The translations under genes were made by a program, and so were the position numbers. Below the pieces are notes generated by a model. It was not told the DNA's origin. It was given only the letters and a program-made list of their open reading frames with translations, and did no database searches. From Paenibacillus glycanilyticus (GTDB taxonomy: Bacteria; Bacillota; Bacilli; Paenibacillales; Paenibacillaceae), in contig NZ_BSSQ01000013.1 in the NCBI RefSeq assembly GCF_030161375.1, forward strand, positions 186,001 through 250,000: a DNA stretch of 64,000 bases. Direction: 5' to 3'. This document shows, piece after piece, positions 19,883 through 28,467 of this stretch; the first letter of the stretch is position 1, and the number at the start of each line of letters is the position of its first letter.

Positions 19883-20254
19883 ATGGCCGCGGAACCCGTG
19901 CTTAAGGTGCTTGCCACAAGCAGCGCGCTTGAACTGATCGGGCGGCTTAAGGCCAAGTACGGAGACGTCATGTTCCATCAGTCGGGCGGCTGCTGCGACG
20001 GCAGCTCGCCGATGTGCTTCCCGCAAGGCGAATTCCTGATCGGCGATCAGGACGTTCGGCTTGGCGAGATTGGCGGCGCGCCGTTTTATATGACCAAAGC
20101 GCAATACGACTATTGGAAAAACACGCAGCTGATCATCGACGTTGTTCCCGGGCGGGGCGGCATGTTCTCGCTGGAAGGGCCGGAGGGATTACGGTTTCTG
20201 ACGAGATCACGCGTCTTTACATCCGAGGAGCTGAGCAGCTTAGGTCTGCTGTAA
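19883..20254 (+). CDS. DUF779 protein, aldehyde dehydrogenase partner
   Basis: A 123-residue DUF779 protein with the conserved FHQSGGCCDGSSPMCFP stretch (about residues 32-48), three Cys that could bind metal, and FYMTKAQYDYWKNTQLIIDVVPGRGGMFSLE. The family is nearly always next to aldehyde dehydrogenases; its biochemical role is not established. It begins one base after the dehydrogenase stop, so the two are co-translated. Confidence 0.88.
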   Translation: MAAEPVLKVLATSSALELIGRLKAKYGDVMFHQSGGCCDGSSPMCFPQGEFLIGDQDVRLGEIGGAPFYMTKAQYDYWKNTQLIIDVVPGRGGMFSLEGPEGLRFLTRSRVFTSEELSSLGLL

Positions 20255-20260
20255 ATACGA

Positions 20261-20308
20261 CAAAGGTCACCGCTTTGCCTCTCGCAGGCATCGCGGTGAC
20301 CTTTGTTT
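20261..20308. terminator. Bidirectional terminator
   Basis: CAAAGGTCACCGC / GCGGTGACCTTTG arms separated by 19 bases, then TTTG. It lies between the convergent DUF779 (+) and small acidic (-) genes. Confidence 0.85.
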
Positions 20309-20320
20309 GCTGGAATGCGG

Positions 20321-20524
20321 TTAGTTCTCCAATTCCTCGTCTTCGCTATACGAACCGACGCGGTAATCGTCGGTCTTCTCGCCGTCTTCCCAAATCTCGA
20401 CGAACAACGCGTCGCAGTTCTCGAAATCCTCGGCTGTCATCGCCTGTACTCTTTCCAGGTCATCGCCTACGTACACATTTTCCATCCCGTCTTCCGCAAA
20501 CGAGACCACCACGTAAATTTTCAT
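20321..20524 (-). CDS. Small acidic hypothetical protein
   Basis: A 67-residue, strongly acidic protein (KIYVVVSFAEDGMENVYVG at the start, SYSEDEELEN at the end). GGAGG lies 10 bases before the ATG at 20524; an in-frame upstream start is unsupported. Beta-alpha-like pattern, no membrane segment, no domain recognised. Monocistronic, with a shared terminator downstream. Confidence 0.7.
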   Translation of the reverse strand: MKIYVVVSFAEDGMENVYVGDDLERVQAMTAEDFENCDALFVEIWEDGEKTDDYRVGSYSEDEELEN

Positions 20525-20675
20525 TCCTGCGGACCCTCCAATGCACTCGTTATTGAAGCAGTATACCATAAAGGGCTTATTTGATGCCCGGGGTTGCCGT
20601 ATTCATGCCAATATTTGAATCAGCCGCGGAAAAATGGGTAATAGTAGTGGAAGAGTTAGAACGGAGGGGATTGTA

Positions 20676-21485
20676 GTGAAGTTTACGCCTGAGCAGCGGA
20701 TTACGCTGCATGGTTTTAATAATTTGACGAAATCGCTCAGCTTTAATATGTACGATGTCTGTTTTACGAAGACGAAGGAAGAGCGCGAAGCCTACATCGA
20801 ATACATTGACGAGCAGTATAATTCGGATCGGCTGACCAAAATATTGAAGCAAGTGGCCGATATTATTGGCGCCCATGTCCTTAATATCGCCAAGCAGGAC
20901 TATGTGCCGCAGGGCGCCAGCGTGACGATTCTGGTCTCGGAAGGGCCAATCGTGGAGGTGCCGACCGAATCGACGTTTGACGAGTCGCCGGGTCCGCTTC
21001 CGGACAACGTGGTGCTGCAGCTCGACAAAAGCCATATTACCGTTCATACGTACCCCGAATACCATCCAAGCGAAGGAATCAGCACGTTCCGCGCCGATAT
21101 CGACGTAGCCACTTGCGGAGAGATTTCGCCGCTTAAGGCGCTTAACTATTTGATTCACTCGTTTGATACGGATATTATGACGATTGATTACCGGGTTCGG
21201 GGGTTTACAAGGGACATTGACGGCAACAAGCTGTTTATTGACCATGACATTAATTCGATCCAGAATTACATACCGGACGAGGTTATTGACCAATACGACA
21301 TGATTGACGTAAACGTGTATCAGGAAAATATTTTTCATACGAAATGCAAGCTGCGCGAGTTCGATCTGAACAACTACCTGTTCGGCTATACGAAGGACAA
21401 GATAAGCATGGACGAGCAGATAGAAATTACGGAGCGGCTGAAGGACGAGATGGACGAGATCTTTTACGGGAAAAATATTAAATGA
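20676..21485 (+). CDS. speD: S-adenosylmethionine decarboxylase proenzyme, SpeD type 2
   Basis: A 269-residue SpeD of the longer E. coli-like type. It self-cleaves before the Ser of [16 protein letters not shown] (Ser119) to create the pyruvoyl cofactor, then decarboxylates SAM to supply aminopropyl groups for spermidine. His121 and the downstream [22 protein letters not shown] region fit the family. The GTG start has GGAGG 8 bases upstream. No spermidine synthase is adjacent. Confidence 0.92.
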   Translation: MKFTPEQRITLHGFNNLTKSLSFNMYDVCFTKTKEEREAYIEYIDEQYNSDRLTKILKQVADIIGAHVLNIAKQDYVPQGASVTILVSEGPIVEVPTESTFDESPGPLPDNVVLQLDKSHITVHTYPEYHPSEGISTFRADIDVATCGEISPLKALNYLIHSFDTDIMTIDYRVRGFTRDIDGNKLFIDHDINSIQNYIPDEVIDQYDMIDVNVYQENIFHTKCKLREFDLNNYLFGYTKDKISMDEQIEITERLKDEMDEIFYGKNIK

Positions 21486-21588
21486 GGTTATGGACCGGGG
21501 GATAAGGCTTCTCCCGGTTTTTTGGCGCGTTTTGGCGGGTTATTATGGTATGATTAAGCAAATTCATCATTATGGGGGAGAACCATTT

Positions 21589-22077
21589 ATGGCATTAGAG
21601 ATCGAACGCAAGTTTTTGCTGGCGGTACCTTACGAGCAGTTGGGAGACCAAATTCAGGTTCGCTTCGAGCAGCGGATTGAACAGACTTATTTGGCGCTGG
21701 AAGCCGATCAGGAGCTGCGCGTACGCAGGATCACGGATGTGGCAAGCGGCGAAATTACATATACGCATACGTTTAAGAAAGGTTTTGGCATTAAGCGCGA
21801 GGAAGTGGAGTATTCCATTAACGAAGGATTGTACGAGCAGGTCGTGAAGGCGTTTGGCGCCGTAGCCCTGACGAAGAACCGGATTACCGCGGACTGGAAC
21901 GGGATTGTAATCGAGATTGACGTGTATGACCAAATTCAGCTGACCGTGCTTGAAGTGGAGTTTGACTCGGAAGAAGCCGCTAATTCGTTCGAGGCTCCGG
22001 AATGGTTTGGCCAAGACATCAGCAGCTCGAAGGAATACAGCAACAAGACCGTCTGGAAGCAGCTGCAGCAGAAGTAG
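21589..22077 (+). CDS. CYTH-domain triphosphate tunnel protein
   Basis: A 162-residue CYTH/TTM protein. The N-terminal EIERKFL signature (ExExK), the LRVRRIT segment and the tunnel-wall basic and acidic pairs (HTFKKGFGIKREEVEY, IEIDVYD) are visible. Such enzymes hydrolyse tripolyphosphate or act as adenylate cyclases; which applies cannot be told. The ATG at 21589 has GGGGGAG upstream. First gene of an apparent three-gene operon, followed 13 bp later by a P-loop protein. Confidence 0.88.
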   Translation: MALEIERKFLLAVPYEQLGDQIQVRFEQRIEQTYLALEADQELRVRRITDVASGEITYTHTFKKGFGIKREEVEYSINEGLYEQVVKAFGAVALTKNRITADWNGIVIEIDVYDQIQLTVLEVEFDSEEAANSFEAPEWFGQDISSSKEYSNKTVWKQLQQK

Positions 22078-22090
22078 GAGGCTAAGAGTC

Positions 22091-22684
22091 ATGCGGAAGC
22101 TTGTGTTTTTCGTAGGCGGAGCGGGAGCGGGGAAAACAACGCTGGCCAAGGCTCTCGCGAAGAGACGCGGCGCGGCTGTATTTGATATGGACACGATGCT
22201 GCGGCCTGCCGCCGTGCAGATTATGACCGTCGCGGGGCTGGACCCGAATGACCGGGACTCGGAGGAGTACAAGAAGTTATGCCGGGATCTTGGTTACCGG
22301 ATTACGATGGATGCCGCGCTTGAAAATACCGAGCTTGGGATCGATGCCTTCGTTATCGGTCCGTTCACGAAAGAGATCGGCGACCCGTCTTGGATCGTGA
22401 CGGAGCTTGCGTCGATCGGCGCTTCTTTGGAGGACGTCGACGTGAAGGCGGCAATTGTCTATTTGCGGGATGACCGGCTTCATTATAGCCGGATTGAGCA
22501 GCGCGGATTGGACATGGATCAATACAAGCTGGAGCACTGGAATTCCTTCTCGCTTTCGCTAAGCCGGAGAACGCTGGCGTGGGAGCTGCCGGAATCGTCG
22601 GTGCTGTATTACGATAACTCCGCGGCCTTTGACGAGGCGGCACTCGAGAAGCTGGAAAGGTTTGTGTATGGCGATGTTATTTGA
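22091..22684 (+). CDS. P-loop AAA/kinase-like ATPase
   Basis: A 197-residue P-loop NTPase: Walker A GGAGAGKTTLAKAL (residues 9-22), FDMDTMLRPAAVQ, and a C-terminal RTLAWELPES segment. It resembles small nucleoside- or gluconate-kinase-like ATPases but without a recognisable substrate motif. AGGAGG overlaps the CYTH stop. It overlaps the next gene by 17 bases, so CYTH, ATPase and unknown protein are one translational unit. Confidence 0.75.
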   Translation: MRKLVFFVGGAGAGKTTLAKALAKRRGAAVFDMDTMLRPAAVQIMTVAGLDPNDRDSEEYKKLCRDLGYRITMDAALENTELGIDAFVIGPFTKEIGDPSWIVTELASIGASLEDVDVKAAIVYLRDDRLHYSRIEQRGLDMDQYKLEHWNSFSLSLSRRTLAWELPESSVLYYDNSAAFDEAALEKLERFVYGDVI

Positions 22685-23216
22685 TCCGACGATATATGAT
22701 AATTTGAAGGTCGCTCTGGAGAACCAACTGTACGATTTGGACAACCTGGACGAACGGATCCGGATCGTAAACCGCGTGGACCGTCTGGATATGGCCGTGA
22801 TGTCGCGCGATTTCTCGTTGCGGTTCATTCTGGCCGGAGGTGACCGGGCCAAACGGGTAGCTGCCGAGATCCGGCTCGATACCTCGCTCCGCGATTTGGC
22901 AACCGAGCTGCTTGAGCTGCAAGATGGAGAACCGCCGGGCTGCGGCCTTCGCCTGATCTTCCATCTAACCGTTGCCGATGCGGAACTGGAATGTCCGCGT
23001 ATTGAAGCGGCCGTGCGGGAGCACTGGGGAGCAGAGCTGCTGCTTACCCAGACGTTATGCTTCGTATACGGCGGCGAGCGCGAAAGCAGCAACGGGCGTT
23101 ATAAGAATACCGTTGAGCTGCGCTTCAACCGGCGTATTGACGAGGAACAGATGAATGATCTGCCCGAGCTGATTGAGCATATGCTGCTTACGCTCGAGAC
23201 GCTGGAAGAATTATAA
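22668..23216 (+). CDS. Hypothetical protein in the CYTH/ATPase operon
   Basis: A 182-residue soluble protein not recognised as any family. Sequence is mixed alpha/beta with RIRIVNRVDRLDMAVMSRDFSLRF near the N-terminus. The ATG at 22668 lies inside the upstream ATPase gene, 7 bases after GGAAAGG; a second ATG at 22674 is possible. Its overlap with the ATPase argues for a joint function, perhaps with the CYTH phosphohydrolase. It converges with the ABC permease gene seven bases away and no terminator is visible. Confidence 0.7.
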   Translation: MAMLFDPTIYDNLKVALENQLYDLDNLDERIRIVNRVDRLDMAVMSRDFSLRFILAGGDRAKRVAAEIRLDTSLRDLATELLELQDGEPPGCGLRLIFHLTVADAELECPRIEAAVREHWGAELLLTQTLCFVYGGERESSNGRYKNTVELRFNRRIDEEQMNDLPELIEHMLLTLETLEEL

Positions 23217-23223
23217 GCCGCCG

Positions 23224-24036
23224 CTACAGCGGCAGATCGCGCCGGCTGAAGGCGATCGCGCCAGCGGCATAACAGGCGATGCCGATCGCCAGAAGCACAA
23301 GCGAAGCGAGCAACGGGTCGCCGCTGCCGGCGGCGATATCGCTAGGCCGGTACAGCGAGAAGATGGAAGCGTAACGCAGCCATTCGACGCTGCCGCTGAT
23401 TTTGCCAAGCATGTCGAGAGCGAACATGCCGACGATGATAAAGCCGGAGGTGCCAAGCGCTTTTTTCTCATCGTTCATAACCGACGAGACTAGAAAGGCA
23501 ATGCCGCTTGCCGCGATAAACAACATCCAGGCGACAACGTTCATCTCGATGTACCGCGCCCCGTTGAACTCAAACTTATCCCCGATAAACCAGACATAAC
23601 CAAGCATTCCGGCTCCTGTCGTCACCAGCATAATAAGCAGCAGTCCTGCCGACAATACCCCCGCTTGCGTAACCGCAACCTGTCTGCGGGTTGTTGGCGT
23701 CGACAACAGGTAGGACATCGAGCCTTGATCCACCATGCGTGCCATCAGCGCGGTCGACAGCATAATGCTGAATATGGACAATAGCAAAGGAAGGATAAGG
23801 CCGTAATATTCGCCGGAGATGAAAGCTTCCATGCTGCCGAATCCGCCTTGAATATTAAAGGCGTTCACAATGCCCTCGGGCATTGATTTCAACAGCTCGT
23901 TTAACGCGCCGGTATTGTCCGCAATGCCGGGATACAACCAGAACATCAGCAGTATATAAAAGGCTGAGCCAAACGCATAGTTGCTCATGCCCTTCGCATG
24001 AATTTTCATCATTTGCTTGAATAAGGGAAAGTTCAT
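23224..24036 (-). CDS. ABC-2-type exporter permease
   Basis: A 270-residue membrane protein with six hydrophobic segments and a cytoplasmic SYLLSTPTTRRQVAVTQ stretch typical of ABC-2 permeases that move drugs, lipids or peptides outwards. Its start overlaps the stop of the ATPase gene (ATGA at 24033-24036). Substrate unknown. The pair is divergent from a TetR regulator, the usual layout for an inducible efflux pump. Confidence 0.85.
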   Translation of the reverse strand: MNFPLFKQMMKIHAKGMSNYAFGSAFYILLMFWLYPGIADNTGALNELLKSMPEGIVNAFNIQGGFGSMEAFISGEYYGLILPLLLSIFSIMLSTALMARMVDQGSMSYLLSTPTTRRQVAVTQAGVLSAGLLLIMLVTTGAGMLGYVWFIGDKFEFNGARYIEMNVVAWMLFIAASGIAFLVSSVMNDEKKALGTSGFIIVGMFALDMLGKISGSVEWLRYASIFSLYRPSDIAAGSGDPLLASLVLLAIGIACYAAGAIAFSRRDLPL

Positions 24037-24935
24037 AACGCAGCAGCCTCCTTGCCGCCAGTCCGGTCGTAGTATTGCATGAAGACATCCTCGAGATTTT
24101 GCGCGGTAATATCCAGACTGCGAACCTTGTATTTCGCGGCTTCATGAATCAGCTCGTTATAATTGCCCTGCACGGCAACGGTGACTCTTCGCCCGTCCCG
24201 GGATTCCACCGGAATACGGCCGCCACCGGCAAAAGCTTCCGCATCTTCCGGATGCTCGAACACGATCGCCACGAGCTTCCGCTGCATCGACTGCAGCTCG
24301 TGAATGTTATTGGTCGCCACGATCACGCCATCTTTAATAATCGCGGCGCGGTCGCAGGTTCGCTCGATCTCCGCGAAGCTATGCGAAGACATGAGGAAGG
24401 TTGTACCCCGCGCTTTCTCCTCCAGGACAAGCTCAATAAACAGCTGCTGCATCAGCGGGTCAAGACCCGAGGTTGGTTCATCCAGGATAATGAGCTCCGG
24501 GTTATGCATAAAAGCAGCCACAATGCCGACCTTTTGCTTCATTCCTTTGGACATTTTCCGAATGGGGGTAGTCACGTCGAACTGAAGCCGTTCGATTAGC
24601 TCCTTGCGCCGGATTGTGCTGTCAACGCGCTGCATCCGTGCCAGAAATTCGAGAAATTCCTTGCCTGTCATCCCTTCGACAAAAGCAATCTCCCCCGGCA
24701 AATAGCCAACCAGTTTCTGCACGGTGCCTTGCTCTTTCCACGTATCCATCCCTTTAATCAACGCGTTTCCCCGGTCGGGCTTCATGAAGCCCATTATATG
24801 CCGGATCGTTGTGGATTTCCCTGCGCCGTTAGGGCCAAGAAAGCCAAATACTTCGCCTTGTTCCACCGTAAAAGAAACGTCGCTAATGCCTTTGCCGCCC
24901 GGAAAAAGCTTTGTTAAACCGTCTACGACCAGCAT
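24033..24935 (-). CDS. ABC exporter ATPase subunit
   Basis: A 300-residue ABC ATPase: Walker A GPNGAGKST (about residues 34-42), Q-loop, signature KMSKGMKQKVGI (SKGMKQK instead of the canonical SGGQ), Walker B LIILDEPTSGLDP and switch His in MSSHSF. The C-terminal extension (about 220-300) is common in ABC-2 exporters of the CcmA/NatA type. Translationally coupled to the permease and divergent from the TetR gene, with paired operators in between. Confidence 0.88.
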   Translation of the reverse strand: MLVVDGLTKLFPGGKGISDVSFTVEQGEVFGFLGPNGAGKSTTIRHIMGFMKPDRGNALIKGMDTWKEQGTVQKLVGYLPGEIAFVEGMTGKEFLEFLARMQRVDSTIRRKELIERLQFDVTTPIRKMSKGMKQKVGIVAAFMHNPELIILDEPTSGLDPLMQQLFIELVLEEKARGTTFLMSSHSFAEIERTCDRAAIIKDGVIVATNNIHELQSMQRKLVAIVFEHPEDAEAFAGGGRIPVESRDGRRVTVAVQGNYNELIHEAAKYKVRSLDITAQNLEDVFMQYYDRTGGKEAAAL

Positions 24936-24962
24936 GCTGACCGCACCTTCTTTCGAAAAGTT

Positions 24963-25059
24963 ATGAAATGTTAATGCATATATATTTCATCAATATGATA
25001 GGCTCGGCTAGAAAAGAAGTCAATGGGATTTATGAAATATTTATGTGTTATAATTTCAT
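24963..25059. promoter_or_regulatory. Twin 28-bp inverted repeats, likely TetR operators
   Basis: ATGAAAT-N14-ATTTCAT occurs twice with identical spacing, at 24963-24990 and 25032-25059, one close to each divergent gene. The second copy overlaps an extended -10 (TGTTATAAT at 25046-25054) reading toward the TetR gene. This fits a repressor controlling both its own gene and the ABC exporter. Confidence 0.8.
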
Positions 25060-25092
25060 TACTTGATCTTTATACAAGAGCCGGAGGAGAAC

Positions 25093-25695
25093 ATGAACGG
25101 ATTTGAAAAACGAGCCGAGCAGCTTAAAGCCAAGATCAGAGCTGCCGTCCTTACGATGCTTCAGACCTGTGAACCTAAACATATTCGCATCGCCGACATC
25201 GCTGCCGAAGCCGGGGTGTCGCAGGTGACGATTTATAATTATTTTGGCAGCAAAGAGGATCTCATTCGGGATGTCTTCAAGCAATATGTAACGGAGCAGG
25301 TAACGGAGTTTGAACGATTTATCGGCAGCGGTCCAACGTTCCAGCAATTTGTTCAATTTGCCGTATTAACCGATAAAGATGCCTTCCGTAAGTTTACGCC
25401 GGAGTTTATCCAGCAGATGATGAGCAATGATCTGGCTTTTGCGGCCTACATCGACGAAGTGACCCAGCAGACGGCTTTGCCGCTTATGACCAGGTTCATA
25501 GACGATTGCAAGAAACAAGGCCAAATCTCGGATAAAGTGTCTACGGATATGATCGTTAACTATATCAATCTGTTAATGGCCCAGTCTCACCGATTATTGG
25601 AGCAGGCGAAGCAGAGCGGGAAAGGCGAACAGTTTTTCGAAGAGTTACTCCATTTGTTCTTCTACGGCGTCTGCGGGATGGAGCCGGAGGTTTGA
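25093..25695 (+). CDS. TetR/AcrR-family regulator
   Basis: A 200-residue regulator with an N-terminal TetR helix-turn-helix (IRIADIAAEAGVSQVTIYNYFGSKEDLI, about residues 33-60) and an all-helical ligand-binding C-terminal domain. GGAGGAG precedes the ATG at 25093. Divergent from the ABC exporter, with two identical inverted repeats in the shared promoter region. Probably relieves repression when it binds the pump's substrate. Confidence 0.88.
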   Translation: MNGFEKRAEQLKAKIRAAVLTMLQTCEPKHIRIADIAAEAGVSQVTIYNYFGSKEDLIRDVFKQYVTEQVTEFERFIGSGPTFQQFVQFAVLTDKDAFRKFTPEFIQQMMSNDLAFAAYIDEVTQQTALPLMTRFIDDCKKQGQISDKVSTDMIVNYINLLMAQSHRLLEQAKQSGKGEQFFEELLHLFFYGVCGMEPEV

Positions 25696-25772
25696 TTTTC
25701 GCGCAATAATTGCTATTTGCACCGGGCTATTGGTACAATACACCGTATTAGAACACAAGGGAGCGGTATCGA

Positions 25773-25949
25773 TTGACTAAAGCAAAAAAGAGCGGCGTCG
25801 GACAAGGAACGGGCAAAAAGGGCTGGAGCCGCTGGGATAAAGCAGAAAAGAAGAAAAGCGCGAAGCGGGTATTCAGCAAAGGGCCTAAAGCCGGAGCTGA
25901 CAAGAAGGAAGAGGCCGGCGGAGCAAACAAGCCAGGCAAAGGCGAATAA
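25773..25949 (+). CDS. Small lysine/glycine-rich protein
   Basis: A 58-residue very basic protein (starting TKAKKSGVGQGTGKKGWSRWDK, with about one third Lys/Arg) read from TTG 25773; GGGAG lies 9 bases upstream. A TTGCTA - 18 bp - TACAAT promoter lies at 25710-25739. The composition suggests nucleic-acid binding or disorder; no domain is recognised. The existence of the gene is supported by promoter, ribosome site and an uninterrupted biased composition, not by homology. Confidence 0.6.
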   Translation: MTKAKKSGVGQGTGKKGWSRWDKAEKKKSAKRVFSKGPKAGADKKEEAGGANKPGKGE

Positions 25950-25957
25950 ACAGGTTA

Positions 25958-25986
25958 TTGCCTATAATTCACATTTCCGTTATAGT
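25958..25986 (+). promoter_or_regulatory. Promoter of the thiamin operon
   Basis: TTGCCT (25958) - 17 bp - TATAGT (25981), placing the start a few bases before the TPP aptamer. Confidence 0.6.
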
Positions 25987-26000
25987 GAGTTTAATTGCAT

Positions 26001-26093
26001 AAGCGTGCGGGTGCTGGATAAAGTCTGGCTGAGATAGGCAACTTGTTTGCCTGACCGTTAATCTGAACCAGGTAATGCTGGCGTAGAGAACCG
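26001..26093 (+). promoter_or_regulatory. TPP (THI-box) riboswitch
   Basis: The conserved CTGAGAT (26029) and CTGAACCAGGTAATGCTGG-CGTAGAGAA (26063-26090) blocks of the thiamin-pyrophosphate aptamer are present, with the P3 stem between them. The last block has AGAGAA instead of the more usual AGGGAA. It controls the ten-gene thi operon through the terminator that follows. Confidence 0.96.
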
Positions 26094-26103
26094 ATCGAAT
26101 TAC

Positions 26104-26134
26104 AGCCATTCGTATATTCGCGGATGGCTTTTTC
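26104..26134 (+). terminator. Riboswitch terminator
   Basis: AGCCATTCG / CGGATGGCT stem with TTTTTCT. Expected to form when TPP is bound, stopping transcription before tenA. Confidence 0.85.
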
Positions 26135-26196
26135 TGTTGTTCGAGCGCCCTAAGTTTAGTTACCTCAGGTTACTTAAACGAAGGAGTGACTTTAAT

Positions 26197-26889
26197 ATGA
26201 TGAATACAACCACGCAAGCTGGCGCATTCTCCGAAAGACTATACCAGAGTTCCAAGGAAATCTGGGAGCAGAGCCATCGGCATCCTTTTCTCGAGGAGCT
26301 GAAGGCAGGGACTTTAGATCCCGCGAAATTCATTTACTACCTCAAGCAAGACTACGTCTACTTAATCGATTATGCCAAAATGTTCGCTTACGGCAGCATC
26401 AAGGCTAACGATCTCCTCACGATGGGGAAATTCTCCGAGCTGAGCCATTCCATTCTGAACGTGGAGATGGGACTGCACCGGCTGTACGCCGAGCGATTCG
26501 GCATCACAAGGGAAGAGCTGGAGAATACGGAACCATCGCCTACCACTATTGCTTATACCAAATATCTGCTTGACGTTGCCGCGCACGGCACTCTAGCCGA
26601 AGTTGCAGCTGCCATATTGCCCTGTATGTGGAGTTATCGCGAGATTGGCGTATTATTTGCCGCTGCTCCAGGCGCGCTTGATCATGCCCTTTACCGGGAC
26701 TGGATTCTAATGTACAGCTCCGATGAATTCGGTGAATTGACGGATTGGTGCATCGGCATAATGGATCAATTGGCCGAAGGGTTGCCGGAGCCGGAGCTGG
26801 CCAAGATCGAACGGCATTTTGTTATGGCTTCCAAACTTGAATATATGTTCTGGGACATGGCCTACCGAGAGGAAGCGTGGCCGGTGTGA
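26197..26889 (+). CDS. tenA: Thiaminase II / aminopyrimidine aminohydrolase TenA
   Basis: A 230-residue all-helical TenA. It hydrolyses aminopyrimidine breakdown products of thiamin to HMP. The catalytic Cys143 lies in ILPCMWSYREIG, and the C-terminal ASKLEYMFWDMAY carries the conserved Glu and Trp. AAGGAG precedes ATG 26197. First gene after the TPP riboswitch. The following ABC genes probably import formylaminopyrimidine that feeds this salvage route. Confidence 0.94.
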   Translation: MMNTTTQAGAFSERLYQSSKEIWEQSHRHPFLEELKAGTLDPAKFIYYLKQDYVYLIDYAKMFAYGSIKANDLLTMGKFSELSHSILNVEMGLHRLYAERFGITREELENTEPSPTTIAYTKYLLDVAAHGTLAEVAAAILPCMWSYREIGVLFAAAPGALDHALYRDWILMYSSDEFGELTDWCIGIMDQLAEGLPEPELAKIERHFVMASKLEYMFWDMAYREEAWPV

Positions 26890-27704
26890 GCGGAAGGACG
26901 ATCACACCGGAGCCGCGGCAGGAAACAGGATTGCCGGGCTTATCCGTACAAGGTTTAACCTACGGATTTGAAAGCGACAAGCCGTTATTCGAAGGTCTGG
27001 ATCTGGAAGTGCCCAAGGGGCAATTCGTTAGTATTGTAGCGGCCAGCGGCATGGGAAAAACAACCCTGTTCCGTCTGCTCGCCGGCCTGCTCCAGCCGGA
27101 ATCCGGCACGGTCACGGTTGCCGGAGCCGCCGAGGGACCCGGCGGCCGCTCAATCGGCTATATGCCGCAGCGCGACTGCTTGATGCCGTGGCGGACGGTA
27201 CAGGATAATGCCGCCATTGGCCTCGAGCTGGCAGGCATGGCGAGGCGCGAGGCGAGGCGCAAAGTGCTGGAACTGCTGCCGGAGCTTGGACTCGCGGGAA
27301 CGGCAAGTAAATATCCGCATGAGCTGTCGGGAGGGATGCGGCAGCGGGTATCCTTCCTCCGTTCATTGCTCGCCGGCGGAGAGCTGCTTCTGCTCGATGA
27401 ACCGTTCAGCGCGCTTGATGCCATGACTAGGAGCAGCTTGCAGCAGTGGCTGCTGGAAGTATGGGAGAAACATCGGAAGACGATTTTGTTCATTACGCAT
27501 GACATCGACGAAGCTCTGCTTCTATCGGATCAGGTGTTAGTCGCTGCTTCTGCGCCAATCCGCAAGCTCGTGCCCATGATGGTAGACTTGCCCCGTCCCC
27601 GTACATACGAGACTACGCTTGCTGAGAATTTTGTCTACTTGAAGAGGAGGATTCTCCGGCAACTCGGCCGGATCGGTTCTTCCGGAGGGGGCGGAGACGA
27701 ATGA
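26886..27704 (+). CDS. thiZ: ABC ATPase for thiamin pyrimidine precursor (ThiZ-like)
   Basis: About 272 residues: Walker A AASGMGKTT (SGMGKT for the usual SGSGKS), signature LSGGMRQRVSFLRS, Walker B LLLLDEPFSALDA and a switch His in FITHDIDEA, all typical of nitrate/taurine/ThiXYZ-type importers. The GTG at 26886 overlaps the tenA stop (GTGA) and is preferred; GTG 26877 is also in frame but only 4 bases from its ribosome site. Overlaps the permease start by four bases. Confidence 0.88.
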   Translation: MSGRTITPEPRQETGLPGLSVQGLTYGFESDKPLFEGLDLEVPKGQFVSIVAASGMGKTTLFRLLAGLLQPESGTVTVAGAAEGPGGRSIGYMPQRDCLMPWRTVQDNAAIGLELAGMARREARRKVLELLPELGLAGTASKYPHELSGGMRQRVSFLRSLLAGGELLLLDEPFSALDAMTRSSLQQWLLEVWEKHRKTILFITHDIDEALLLSDQVLVAASAPIRKLVPMMVDLPRPRTYETTLAENFVYLKRRILRQLGRIGSSGGGGDE

Positions 27705-28450
27705 AGCAAGTGAAAGACAAACTTCCGATTCTCCTGTTCATTCTCTTGCTCGCGGCTCTCTGGGAACTCTCCACGATCGTCTTTCATATTCCGGCGTATA
27801 TCGTGCCCCGGTTGTCGGATGTATTTGCCGCAATGGGACGTCATGCGGGACTGCTCGGCAAGCATTTTGTTTTGACGTTAGGGGAAGCGCTGCTTGGTCT
27901 TGCTATTTCGGTCCTCTGTGGCGTTATGTCCGCGATTTGGATCGAGAGTTCGAGCCTCGCGCGCAAAACGATATATCCGTTAATCGTGGCGTCGCAGACG
28001 ATACCGATTATCGCGTTGTCCCCCATTATGGTCATGTGGTTTGGCTATGAGATTGGAAGCAAGGTTGCGGTTGTGATCCTGTTTACGTTTTTCCCGGTTG
28101 CGGTTAATACGGCAGACGGATTCCGCGCGGCCGACAAGGAAATCGGGGAGCTGCTTCGCTCCATGGGGGCAGGGAGAGCGCAATTGTTTCTGAAGTGGAA
28201 GCTGCCGTCCGCGCTGCCGTCTTTTTTTACCGGCCTTAAGATGGCCGCCGCGATCAGCGTAGGAGGGGCAACGCTAGGAGAATGGCTTGGCGGAGAATCC
28301 GGGCTTGGCGTTTATACGAAGCGGGCGGCTAACATGCTTCGCGGCGACGATGTTTTTGCCGGCGTATTACTATTGTCATTCATGGGAATTGCCTTGTTTA
28401 TAGCAGCACAAATCATAGAGAGACTGGTGCTTGGGCATCGGCGAGCGTGA
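27701..28450 (+). CDS. thiX: ABC permease for thiamin pyrimidine precursor (ThiX-like)
   Basis: A 249-residue BPD-type inner-membrane permease with six TM segments and the EAA-like loop (ELLRSMGAGRAQLFLKWKLPSALPSFF, about 147-173). Coupled to the ATPase by an ATGA overlap and followed after 17 bp by the substrate-binding lipoprotein. Within a TPP-controlled operon next to tenA, the likely cargo is formylaminopyrimidine or HMP. Confidence 0.88.
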   Translation: MKQVKDKLPILLFILLLAALWELSTIVFHIPAYIVPRLSDVFAAMGRHAGLLGKHFVLTLGEALLGLAISVLCGVMSAIWIESSSLARKTIYPLIVASQTIPIIALSPIMVMWFGYEIGSKVAVVILFTFFPVAVNTADGFRAADKEIGELLRSMGAGRAQLFLKWKLPSALPSFFTGLKMAAAISVGGATLGEWLGGESGLGVYTKRAANMLRGDDVFAGVLLLSFMGIALFIAAQIIERLVLGHRRA

Positions 28451-28467
28451 AGAAGGGGAGAGTTTGA

